Program-made: the position numbers and the translations under genes
Shown here: positions 10,145 to 17,702 of the stretch, one piece after another
Layout of the letters: the number at the start of each line of letters is the position of its first letter
Numbering within the stretch: position 1 is the first letter of the stretch
The notes under the pieces: model-generated
Database searches by the model: none
The model's input: the letters and a program-made list of their open reading frames with translations, nothing else
Told to the model about the DNA's origin: nothing
Assembly: GCA_031292525.1 (NCBI GenBank)
Contig: JARLGY010000045.1
Span: forward strand, 62,001 to 126,000
Origin: Flavipsychrobacter sp.
GTDB taxonomy: Bacteria; Bacteroidota; Bacteroidia; Chitinophagales; Chitinophagaceae
Direction: 5' to 3'
Length of the DNA stretch: 64,000 nt

Positions 10145-10605
10145 GGAATCCGATAACCTCTTACGTAAGAATAGTAATGTGCTAAATTGCCATACGGGCT
10201 GTTATGATATATGGTAACTGAATCATGTGATATAGTCAATTGGGTATCTCTGAATCCCATAACCATTGATATATAATATCCAACGCCAGGCATATTATTG
10301 AGTGTATCGGTGGAATAAAGAATGCATCTTCCGTTTATACTGTCGACAATGAGTGAAATCGACCTGGTTACAGTATAAAAAGATTGCCATTGCTGTAAAT
10401 TTGTATCCCCATAATAAAGGTAGCCATAATAGCCAAAGCTGCTATCGAAAATATTGTAATTTATTGTCTGTAAGGATGTGATATTTGTACTATCGGGTCT
10501 ATTTGTGGATTGACCATTGCCGTTATTGGCAACTATTTTGTCAGATTTCCGACAAGCAACCATTGCTATACTCAGGTAAAAAATTATAAGTGTAATGTTT
10601 CTCAT
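10141..10605 (-). CDS. Small hypothetical lipoprotein
   Basis: A 154-residue protein with a lipoprotein signal (MRNITLIIFYLSIAMVAC, cysteine at 18) and a low-complexity linker after it. The rest is tyrosine/serine/threonine rich with alternating beta pattern. No family is recognised. It is convergent with dusB with a 4-bp overlap of the stop codons. Codon use resembles the neighbours. The lipobox and the clean fit between genes support it as real. Confidence 0.7.
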   Translation of the reverse strand: MRNITLIIFYLSIAMVACRKSDKIVANNGNGQSTNRPDSTNITSLQTINYNIFDSSFGYYGYLYYGDTNLQQWQSFYTVTRSISLIVDSINGRCILYSTDTLNNMPGVGYYISMVMGFRDTQLTISHDSVTIYHNSPYGNLAHYYSYVRGYRIP

Positions 10606-10798
10606 GTGATAAAACTTTTGCGTATAGGTTTGCTTATCGGTTTAGGAAGTTTTCAACACTGCGATTCTTTGTCGCTAATATTCTTATATTACTTTATAAA
10701 AATAGACAATAAAGGATAATGAAATAATATTATCTTTTGTTTAATGGTATGATAATCGTGTAAGCATATTTGGAAGGCAGAAAAAACCTTTATATACT

Positions 10799-11119
10799 AT
10801 GCAAATTATCATCCAAACCTTAAATTTTAAACCAAGCGATGGGCTTGAAACTTTTATAAACGAGAAACTGGCCAAGATAGATCACCATTCTCACGGCATC
10901 ACCCGCGCAGATGTTACATTGTCGAAGGGCCCTGAAGCTGAATTAAATAACAACTATTGCGAAATACAACTGGATATGCCTGGTAAAAAGCATTTTGCAA
11001 AGAAAAGCAGTGATAAGTTTGAGCATTCTATTACAGATGCTGTAGAAGCATTGCTGGTAATGATTGCAAAGGACAAAGACAAAGAGATATCAAAACGACA
11101 CTCAGAAATGCCGCAATAG
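10799..11119 (+). CDS. hpf: Ribosome hibernation promoting factor, short HPF/RaiA type
   Basis: The 106-residue protein has the beta-alpha-beta-beta-beta-alpha pattern of the HPF/YfiA family: MQIIIQTLNFKPSDGLETFI at the start, then TRADVTLSKG, NNYCEIQLDMPGKKHFAKKS and a C-terminal helix with AVEALLVMIAKDKDK. These proteins bind the 30S decoding region during stationary phase. The length corresponds to the short form without a dimerisation domain. It stands alone with its own terminator. Confidence 0.92.
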   Translation: MQIIIQTLNFKPSDGLETFINEKLAKIDHHSHGITRADVTLSKGPEAELNNNYCEIQLDMPGKKHFAKKSSDKFEHSITDAVEALLVMIAKDKDKEISKRHSEMPQ

Positions 11120-11142
11120 TAATTGACGTATAATAACTACAG

Positions 11143-11170
11143 GCCCGCCCGCAAGGCGGGCAATTTTTTT
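11143..11170 (+). terminator. Rho-independent terminator of hpf
   Basis: A 7-bp GC stem (GCCCGCC / GGCGGGC) with loop CGCAA, followed by AATTTTTTT, 23 bp after the hpf stop. Confidence 0.85.
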
Positions 11171-11400
11171 AAGTTGCAGCTTTGTTATAACCCCCCATAT
11201 CTCTGTATTTAAAGCACCCGGCAATAATCTTTTAAATGCAGCAAAGATTGTCTGGTTGTTGTGTACCCAGTCTAATAATTGCCCCGTACACAAGTGTAAC
11301 CAACAAGAGATGGTTTCCAGACATTATTGTAGCCCCGGTTTGCCTCATCTATATTAGTGTGCTGCACCTCGTGAAATAATAACATCAAAGAGTATTTTTG
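11171..11400 (-). pseudogene. Possible frameshifted remnant of a zinc-peptidase-like gene
   Basis: Just past the M1 peptidase stop, another minus-strand frame reads SLMLLFHEVQHTNIDEANR and then NNVWKPSLVGYT before a TAG at about 11276. A frame one base away continues with GQLLDWVHNNQTIFAAFKR and LNTEIWGVITK. The two pieces look protein-like and join at about 11282-11294. The first holds an HExxH pattern (HEVQH). No start codon or complete gene remains, so this would be a 5'-truncated, frameshifted relic. It could also be chance; no homologue is identified. Confidence 0.3.
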
Positions 11401-13046
11401 ATTGTTATCAGCAACCCTTTACCAAATACAACATCGTCACCATTATTCCACCGGATTGAATGCCATTCTGCAGATGGTGTAATTATCAGTGAGTCTGTAC
11501 TATTACTGATCTGAACAGGTAGTGAGAAACCTTCAACAATATGGGTAAACCGGAAATATAGTCTCCTTTTTTTTACATAAAACTCAAGTTGTGGTATATC
11601 AATAGTGCGCAGATATTGGTTAAAGAAGGCCTTCATTGGCACGCCCGGCAAATAAGAACTGATGTAATCTTCAGCCTGGGCAGTAGTAATTGTTTTGTGG
11701 TAAAATGAGTCGCTTAAGCCACGCATCATTTGCCTGAATTGCTCATCGTTATCCATTATGGCACGAATCATATACATCATTGCAGCACCTTTACGGTAAA
11801 TGTCGCCGCTGCCCTCATTGTTTACACCATACTGGCCTATAAGTGGTTTATCATTCTGTATCTCACCCCAGTTACCACGAGAATATTTGCCGGCAGCTTC
11901 CTTGCCCATCATACAATCTACAAACAGTGTTTCAGACCATGTGGTAATACCCTCGTGTATCCAGTTGTCTGCAATATCCTGCGCGGTAACATTATTACCA
12001 AACCATTCGTGACCACTTTCATGCACAATAATATAGTCAAAAGTAAGTCCTATACCTGTACCGCTTCTATCCCTGCCCAGGTAGCCCATTTGGTACTTGT
12101 TACCATAAGCCACAGCACTTTGGTGTTCCATACCCAGGTAAGGTGCTTCAACAAGTTTATACCCATCCGCATAAAAGGGGTAGGGGCCCATCCAGTATTC
12201 AAAACAATGCAACATGGGTTTTACAATACTAAACTGTTTGCGGGCTTTTGCTTCATTGTATCGCAATGCATAAAAGTCAAGTGGCAATTCACCTTTTTCG
12301 CCCATCATTGTATCGCTCCAATGTACATAATCACCTATGTAAAAGGTCACGTCGTAGTTGTCTATTGGGTTTTTTACCTGCCAGTCCCAGCGTGCCATTC
12401 CGTTATTTAATGTTCGTTGTTCCATTAGGTGTCCATTGCTCACACACTCCAGGTTCACAGGCAAAGTAAAAGTCATGTCCTGCCCTTTATCAGGTTCATC
12501 CCACTGGGCATCCTTGCACGGCCACCAAACGCTTGCTCCCAAGCCCTGGCAGGCTACAGCTATCCAAGGCTTGTCAAGGCTATCTGTGTTCCATATGAAG
12601 CCACCATCCCATGGTGGGTGTACTGCTGTCCGCGGTTGACCATGATAAAAGCAGACCAAAGACTTCTGGCTGCCTACATGAATATTATGGAAAGGATATT
12701 TCACCCACCATACATTCCCCTCGTGGGCTATTGCTAATCTTTGAGAGTTGTAAATTCCACTATCCAGGCTGCTGTATACCACGCTATCCAATACCATTGG
12801 CGCTTGCAGGTCTATCTGCAAGCTATCATGGGGGGGCGCTGTAATTTTGAAAACAATATTATTGCTGCCGCTTATAGTTTTTGTTGCAGTATCAAAGGTA
12901 ATGTCAAGGCTATAGTGTTGCACATCCCACCAGCTACGTCCTATACCATTGCTGCCCCTAAGGGTATCTTGATGAGTATAAGCCATTAAGCTGCCTGGCA
13001 AAACCAAGCTGCAAAAGCAAGTGGAGATGAATTCTGTAAACCTCAT
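11385..13046 (-). CDS. M1-family zinc aminopeptidase
   Basis: A 553-residue secreted peptidase. After a signal peptide (MRFTEFISTCFCSLVLPGSL) comes the N-terminal beta-saddle domain (about 40-245), then the catalytic domain. Zinc ligands fit HExxH-x18-E exactly: HESGHEWFGN at 342-346 and E365 in WIHEGITTW. The GxMEN exopeptidase motif appears as GMEHQS near 305. The protein lacks the large C-terminal helical domain, so it is shorter than classical aminopeptidase N, as is common for Bacteroidota M1 proteins. Its ATG overlaps the stop of the upstream FKBP gene (TAATG), pointing to translational coupling. Confidence 0.92.
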   Translation of the reverse strand: MRFTEFISTCFCSLVLPGSLMAYTHQDTLRGSNGIGRSWWDVQHYSLDITFDTATKTISGSNNIVFKITAPPHDSLQIDLQAPMVLDSVVYSSLDSGIYNSQRLAIAHEGNVWWVKYPFHNIHVGSQKSLVCFYHGQPRTAVHPPWDGGFIWNTDSLDKPWIAVACQGLGASVWWPCKDAQWDEPDKGQDMTFTLPVNLECVSNGHLMEQRTLNNGMARWDWQVKNPIDNYDVTFYIGDYVHWSDTMMGEKGELPLDFYALRYNEAKARKQFSIVKPMLHCFEYWMGPYPFYADGYKLVEAPYLGMEHQSAVAYGNKYQMGYLGRDRSGTGIGLTFDYIIVHESGHEWFGNNVTAQDIADNWIHEGITTWSETLFVDCMMGKEAAGKYSRGNWGEIQNDKPLIGQYGVNNEGSGDIYRKGAAMMYMIRAIMDNDEQFRQMMRGLSDSFYHKTITTAQAEDYISSYLPGVPMKAFFNQYLRTIDIPQLEFYVKKRRLYFRFTHIVEGFSLPVQISNSTDSLIITPSAEWHSIRWNNGDDVVFGKGLLITIKNTL

Positions 13047-13954
13047 TATTTTATATCAGTCACTTCAACATCAAATATCAATACCGAGTTAGCTGATATA
13101 GCAGCCGACGGGCTTTGTTCGCCATAAGCCATAGGTGATGGGATATAAATAGTTCCCTTACCGCCTTTCTTTATCATTGGTATCCCTTTATCCCATCCGG
13201 TAATAACCTGGTGCTTACCTAATACAAATGTAAACGGTGTTACGTGATGGTAATTTGAATCAACGTTTGAATCAAAAACTTTGCCATCCATTGTTTTGCC
13301 TGTATAATTTACAGTTACTGTTTGTCCATCTTTAGGGTTGCCGCCGCTGCCCATTTTACTAATGGTATAATACAGTCCCGATATGGTTTTAGTTGCTTTG
13401 ATATTGTTCTTTGTAAAATATTCAGTAAGTTTTTTATCATCGGCAATTGTTTGCGCCTTACTTTTTTTCTCTGTCTCGGCCTTTACTACTGCCGCAGGTT
13501 TTACAGAGAGCATCGCCACATTATACTCAATTTTTTGCCCCGATTTCATCCACGGTTGTAATTGCGATTGTGTTTTCTTCAATGAGTCAACAGGTATAAG
13601 GAATACTGCACTATCTCCTGCTTTCATCAGCATAAAGCCCTCTACAGGGTCGCCATGGAAGGTGGGTTTTGAAATAGGGAAAGATACAGGCTCATTATTA
13701 TTCAATTTCTTGGAATTAAATAATTCACTGTCTCCTACATGAACATTAATGTTCATGACCACAATATCAGTTGCCTTAGGGCTATTTCCTTTGCCGGGAC
13801 CATGAATTATTTTGTACTCGAGGCCGCTTTTTAATTGGGTAAATCCGCCACCAGCAGTTACAGCTTTTTTAGTACTGGTAGTATTAGCGCTTATGGTCTG
13901 CGCATAAGAAGAATGGAATGCACAAATGCCGAAAATGAATAGTATGGTTCTCAT
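13046..13954 (-). CDS. FKBP-type peptidyl-prolyl isomerase, paralogue 1 of 3
   Basis: A 302-residue exported isomerase. The start chosen is the ATG at 13954, which directly opens a signal peptide (MRTILFIFGICAFHSSYAQ); upstream in-frame codons to 14026 are not signal-like. A degenerate FKBP-like half (HVGDSELFNSKK ... DPVEGFMLMKAGDSAVF) is followed by a canonical FKBP domain (VTVNYTGKTMDGKVFDSN ... VITGWDKGIPMIKKGGKGT ... YIPSPMAYGEQSP). The catalytic pocket residues of the second domain look intact. It is the third of three tandem copies in reading order and is coupled to the M1 peptidase through TAATG. Confidence 0.92.
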   Translation of the reverse strand: MRTILFIFGICAFHSSYAQTISANTTSTKKAVTAGGGFTQLKSGLEYKIIHGPGKGNSPKATDIVVMNINVHVGDSELFNSKKLNNNEPVSFPISKPTFHGDPVEGFMLMKAGDSAVFLIPVDSLKKTQSQLQPWMKSGQKIEYNVAMLSVKPAAVVKAETEKKSKAQTIADDKKLTEYFTKNNIKATKTISGLYYTISKMGSGGNPKDGQTVTVNYTGKTMDGKVFDSNVDSNYHHVTPFTFVLGKHQVITGWDKGIPMIKKGGKGTIYIPSPMAYGEQSPSAAISANSVLIFDVEVTDIK

Positions 13955-14059
13955 CTGGTTATTAAAGTCGATGTTAATTGTCGTCATTGGGTGAGTATAA
14001 ACTAACATGGTATTTGCGTGCTGCAAATACCATGTAGAATCAAGTGTTATTATGTGTGA

Positions 14060-15046
14060 TTACTTTACGTCTGTAACTTCAACGTCAAATACTAATATAC
14101 CATTAGCTGGTATAGAAGGTGCTGGGCTACGCTCACCATATGCCATAGGTGATGGTATGTACAAAGTACCTTTACCACCTTTCTTTATCATTGGTATTCC
14201 TTCGTCCCAACCTTCAATAACCTGGTGCTTACCTAAAGTAAAGGTGAATGGCGTAACGTGGTGGAAGTTTGAATCGATATTAGAGTCAAACGTTTTTCCA
14301 TCCAATGTTTTGCCAGTATAGTTCACAGTTACAGTCTGGCTGCTATGAGGATTTTCTCCAGTACCCTGGATGGCTATGGTGTAATATAGGCCGGAAGCGG
14401 TTTTAGTAGGGGTGATGTGATTTTGAGTAAAGTATTCAGTAAGAATCTTATCATCAACTACCAGCTGTGTTTTTGCATGTTGCTCGGCTTCAGCACGTGC
14501 TACTGCATTCCTTTTTTCATTTTCCACCTTTGCTTCTGCGGCTAGCTTATCAGCTTTAGCTTTGCCTTTTACCGCATCAGTTACACTCACCAGTTTCACA
14601 TCATATTGCAGTTTGTCGCTCATACTGATCCATGGCGGCATATTTTGGCCGGCGCTTTTCAAAGAGTCAACACGTACATAAAACACAGCACTGTCACCAG
14701 CTTTCATCATCATAAATCCCTGTACAGGATCGCTGGTGAAGGTTGGTTTTTGAATAGGGAAATAAACTGGCTTGCCACCATTTACTTTCCTTGAATCAAA
14801 CAGCATACTATCGCCAACATGAACTTTAATATTCATCTCAACATAGTCTCCCAGTTTTGGGCTTACACCCACAGCTGGTGTTTTCTTGATGATCTTGTAT
14901 TCCAGACCGGTTTTGGTACGCTTTATAGCATCACCACTGTTTACTGCTTTTTTTGCAACGGTCTTTTTTGCCTGTGCAAATGATTGCTGAGCAGGAAGAG
15001 TGAAAAGTGATAAGGCAGCTGTGCAAAAAATGAGTGTTTTTTTCAT
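14060..15046 (-). CDS. FKBP-type peptidyl-prolyl isomerase, paralogue 2 of 3
   Basis: A 328-residue paralogue with a cleavable signal peptide (MKKTLIFCTAALSLFTLPAQ). It has the same two-half arrangement: HVGDSMLFDSRKVNGG with DPVQGFMMMKAGDSAVF, then VTVNYTGKTLDGKTFDSN, VIEGWDEGIPMIKKGGKGT and YIPSPMAYGERSP. Between the halves is a charged lysine/alanine/glutamate-rich helix (about 175-200), longer than in the other two copies. It lies 105 bp upstream of paralogue 1 and 37 bp downstream of paralogue 3. Confidence 0.92.
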   Translation of the reverse strand: MKKTLIFCTAALSLFTLPAQQSFAQAKKTVAKKAVNSGDAIKRTKTGLEYKIIKKTPAVGVSPKLGDYVEMNIKVHVGDSMLFDSRKVNGGKPVYFPIQKPTFTSDPVQGFMMMKAGDSAVFYVRVDSLKSAGQNMPPWISMSDKLQYDVKLVSVTDAVKGKAKADKLAAEAKVENEKRNAVARAEAEQHAKTQLVVDDKILTEYFTQNHITPTKTASGLYYTIAIQGTGENPHSSQTVTVNYTGKTLDGKTFDSNIDSNFHHVTPFTFTLGKHQVIEGWDEGIPMIKKGGKGTLYIPSPMAYGERSPAPSIPANGILVFDVEVTDVK

Positions 15047-15083
15047 TATAGTATTTTGTAGTATAAATATTTATGAAAAATTA

Positions 15084-15956
15084 TTACTTGATACCTGTAA
15101 CTTCTATGTTAAACATCAATATAGAATTGGCAGGTATTGCTGGTGAAGGGCTCTGTGAACCGTATGCCAATGGTGATGGTATGTACAAGGTAGCTTTGCT
15201 GCCTTTTTTCAATACTGCAACGCCATCATCCCAACCCTGTATCACATTGTGCTGACCTAATGTAAATGCAAAAGGCTGCGTATGGTGGAATGTTGAATCC
15301 ATATTAGAATCAAATTTCTTGCCGTCAAGTGTCATACCTGTATAATTTACAGTTACAGACTGGCCAGCCTTAGGGTTGTCACCTTCGCCAGGAGCTTGTA
15401 TTGTATAGTAAACACCAGATTGTGTTTTAAGTGGCTGAATATTGTTTTTTGCAAAATAATCCTGCAATATCTTGTCATCAGTTCCTTTTTGTGCTGAAGC
15501 TTTCTGCTCAGCTTCTTGTTGTACCTGCGCCTTTGTTTTTATTGAAACAAGTACTACATCATATTCCAGCTTCATTCCAGCTTTCATCCATGGTAATAAC
15601 TGAGCACCTGCTTTTTTCAGAGAATCTACCGGCACGCGGAAAACTGCGCTGTCACCAGGTGAAAGGAGCATAAATCCTTCAACAGGATCGCCTTTGAACT
15701 GTGGCGCCTGTACAGGGAATGTGAATGCCATACCATTGTTCATTTTACGAGAGTTGAACAATTGGCTGTCACCAATGTGTACATTGATGAACATTTCAAC
15801 AAAATCTCCCAATTTGGGTTTTGGACCTGCTACGTCTTTTACAATGTTGTATTCAAGACCGCTTTTGGTGGTTTTAAAACTGCCGCTGTTCTTACAAGCG
15901 CTGAAGGTGAGCAGTGAGGCGCCTAATAAGGCGATCGGTAATATTTGCTTTATCAT
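15084..15956 (-). CDS. FKBP-type peptidyl-prolyl isomerase lipoprotein, paralogue 3 of 3
   Basis: A 290-residue paralogue that differs from the other two in being a lipoprotein: MIKQILPIALLGASLLTFSAC ends in a lipobox cysteine near residue 21. The two FKBP-like halves are HIGDSQLFNSRKMNNG / DPVEGFMLLSPGDSAVF and VTVNYTGMTLDGKKFDSN / VIQGWDDGVAVLKKGSKAT / YIPSPLAYGSQSP. Membrane anchoring of one copy and soluble export of two suggests division of labour (inference). It starts 8 bp after the stop of nrnA, so it is probably in the nrnA transcript. Confidence 0.92.
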   Translation of the reverse strand: MIKQILPIALLGASLLTFSACKNSGSFKTTKSGLEYNIVKDVAGPKPKLGDFVEMFINVHIGDSQLFNSRKMNNGMAFTFPVQAPQFKGDPVEGFMLLSPGDSAVFRVPVDSLKKAGAQLLPWMKAGMKLEYDVVLVSIKTKAQVQQEAEQKASAQKGTDDKILQDYFAKNNIQPLKTQSGVYYTIQAPGEGDNPKAGQSVTVNYTGMTLDGKKFDSNMDSTFHHTQPFAFTLGQHNVIQGWDDGVAVLKKGSKATLYIPSPLAYGSQSPSPAIPANSILMFNIEVTGIK

Positions 15957-15964
15957 ATTTTTAT

Positions 15965-16963
15965 TTATCGGGGGTGAATATCGGACAAAATTTTCTTAAA
16001 ATTATCTACTGTTTCAATAAAATTTGTTTTTGAGCGGCCGCCAGATGCATTAAAGTGCCCACCGCCATTGAAGTATTTCCTGCTGAAGTCACTCACATCA
16101 AAATCTCCTTTACTGCGAAACGAGAACTTTACTTCATCACCACGCTCGGTGATCAAAGTTGAAAAACGGATGCCTGCTATACTTAGAGGATAGTTTACAA
16201 GTCCTTCTGTATCACCGGTATGCACGTTGAATAATTTTAACTCTTTGCGGGTCAGGGCAATAAGGCCTGCATTGTATTTAGGCATTATTTCCATCTTTTC
16301 CATCAATACATACCCCAGAAATTTCATGCGGTTGGCAGACCATGAATCGTATATCTGCTCATGAATGAAACTATGTTCAAGTCCCTTATGTTTCAGGTCG
16401 GCAATCATTTCATGCACACTTGCAGTGGTTATAGAAAACCTGAAAGACCCGGTATCTGTCATTACACCTGTATAAAGGCATTCTGCTATATCTGTATCTA
16501 TAAGTTGGTTATCTCCACAAATATTTATGTAGTCATACACCATTTCGCAAGTACTGCTCTTGCCAGGCAAACTAATGCCATAATCCCATACGGGTTTAGG
16601 AAACAGGTGGTGATCTATAAGTATTTTAGGTTGGGTAGCAGCTTCCAGTAAGGCTTCCAGGTGTTTGGTACGGCTATAATCGTTGAAGTCGAGGCAGAAT
16701 ATTATTTCCGACTGTTCTAATGCTTGTGTTGCGGCAGCCCTGTCTTCCTCATAATTAAGCATGTGTGCAACACCGGGGATCCAGGATAAAAAATCAGGAA
16801 TCTCGCCGGGCGACACAGGCGTTACATGATGCCCTTTTTTTACCAGGTAGTGGTAAAGGCCCAGCATACTGCCTATGGCATCACCATCCGGTTTATGATG
16901 GGTAGTGATGAATATTTTCTTTGGTGTCTGCATGAGTGCAGCGGCATCTTGTATGGGGAGCAT
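15965..16963 (-). CDS. nrnA: DHH/DHHA1 phosphoesterase, NrnA-type oligoribonuclease / pAp phosphatase
   Basis: A 332-residue DHH-family enzyme that cleaves short oligoribonucleotides and may dephosphorylate pAp. Metal-binding motifs appear in order: THHKPDGDAIGSMLG, FCLDFNDYSR, LIDHH and MTDTGSFRFS; the DHHA1 part ends in YFNGGGHFNASGGR. The start at 16963 is preferred to an upstream one at 17002 because the promoter box at 17000-17007 would lie inside the longer version. It heads the minus-strand run that continues into the FKBP genes. Confidence 0.9.
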   Translation of the reverse strand: MLPIQDAAALMQTPKKIFITTHHKPDGDAIGSMLGLYHYLVKKGHHVTPVSPGEIPDFLSWIPGVAHMLNYEEDRAAATQALEQSEIIFCLDFNDYSRTKHLEALLEAATQPKILIDHHLFPKPVWDYGISLPGKSSTCEMVYDYINICGDNQLIDTDIAECLYTGVMTDTGSFRFSITTASVHEMIADLKHKGLEHSFIHEQIYDSWSANRMKFLGYVLMEKMEIMPKYNAGLIALTRKELKLFNVHTGDTEGLVNYPLSIAGIRFSTLITERGDEVKFSFRSKGDFDVSDFSRKYFNGGGHFNASGGRSKTNFIETVDNFKKILSDIHPR

Positions 16964-16999
16964 ATGGCAATAAAAACTGTACCCCGTGTTTCGGGTCGG

Positions 17000-17007
17000 C
17001 AAAAATA
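17000..17007 (-). promoter_or_regulatory. TAnnTTTG promoter box for the nrnA-FKBP run
   Basis: Minus-strand TATTTTTG, 36 nt before the nrnA ATG. It is divergent to the ndk box 54 bp away. Confidence 0.55.
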
Positions 17008-17060
17008 CGTTTTATAGCATAAATTATATAGTAGCTGAGCCATAATCTTTAATAAATCTG

Positions 17061-17068
17061 TACTTTTG
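17061..17068 (+). promoter_or_regulatory. TAnnTTTG promoter box for ndk
   Basis: TACTTTTG lies 29 nt before the ndk ATG and fits the consensus exactly. Confidence 0.55.
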
Positions 17069-17097
17069 CGCAAAATTCAAACAGTACAAGATTTTTT

Positions 17098-17514
17098 ATG
17101 TCTAATCGCACCTTTACAATGATCAAGCCAGATGCCGTACGCAACGGGCATATTGGTAATATTCTGCAAATGATAAATGCAGCCGGATTCAAAATTATAG
17201 CATTAAAATACACCCAACTCAGCACTCCCCAGGCTGAAAAGTTTTATGAAGTGCACAGTGAAAGGGGCTTTTTTGGCGAACTTACCCAGTTCATGAGCAG
17301 CGGTCCTATTGTTGCTGCCATACTTGAGAAAGAAAATGCTGTTGCTGATTTCCGTACTCTTATTGGCGCTACCGATCCTGCTAAGGCAGACGAGGGTACC
17401 ATCCGTAAGGCATACGCAACCTCTATTGGCGAGAACGCAGTACATGGTTCAGATAGCGACGAAAATGCTGCGATAGAAGGTAACTTCTTCTTTAGCGGTC
17501 TGGAACGTTTTTAA
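17098..17514 (+). CDS. ndk: Nucleoside diphosphate kinase
   Basis: A 138-residue enzyme that balances nucleoside triphosphate pools by phosphate transfer through a phosphohistidine. It begins with the family motif [17 protein letters not shown]. The active-site histidine lies in [12 protein letters not shown] near residue 118. Length is typical of the family. It is a single-gene unit between its own promoter box and a terminator. Confidence 0.97.
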   Translation: MSNRTFTMIKPDAVRNGHIGNILQMINAAGFKIIALKYTQLSTPQAEKFYEVHSERGFFGELTQFMSSGPIVAAILEKENAVADFRTLIGATDPAKADEGTIRKAYATSIGENAVHGSDSDENAAIEGNFFFSGLERF

Positions 17515-17537
17515 GAAACACTTACCACAATATATTT

Positions 17538-17565
17538 AAATGCCCTGCGTTATAGCGGGGCATTT
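17538..17565 (+). terminator. Hairpin terminator after ndk
   Basis: An 8-bp stem AAATGCCC / GGGCATTT with a 12-nt loop begins 24 bp after the ndk stop. The T-run is short. Confidence 0.65.
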
Positions 17566-17702
17566 GCTTGTAATGTATTGTCGTTTTCATGCATTTTTGC
17601 CACATTACTTTACATCATTGCTAAATTTCTTTATTTTCATTCCAGTTTCCATTTTGTTGTCATTTCCTTTCCATTATTTTTGTTGCGGCTAAAAGGCTCA
17701 CT

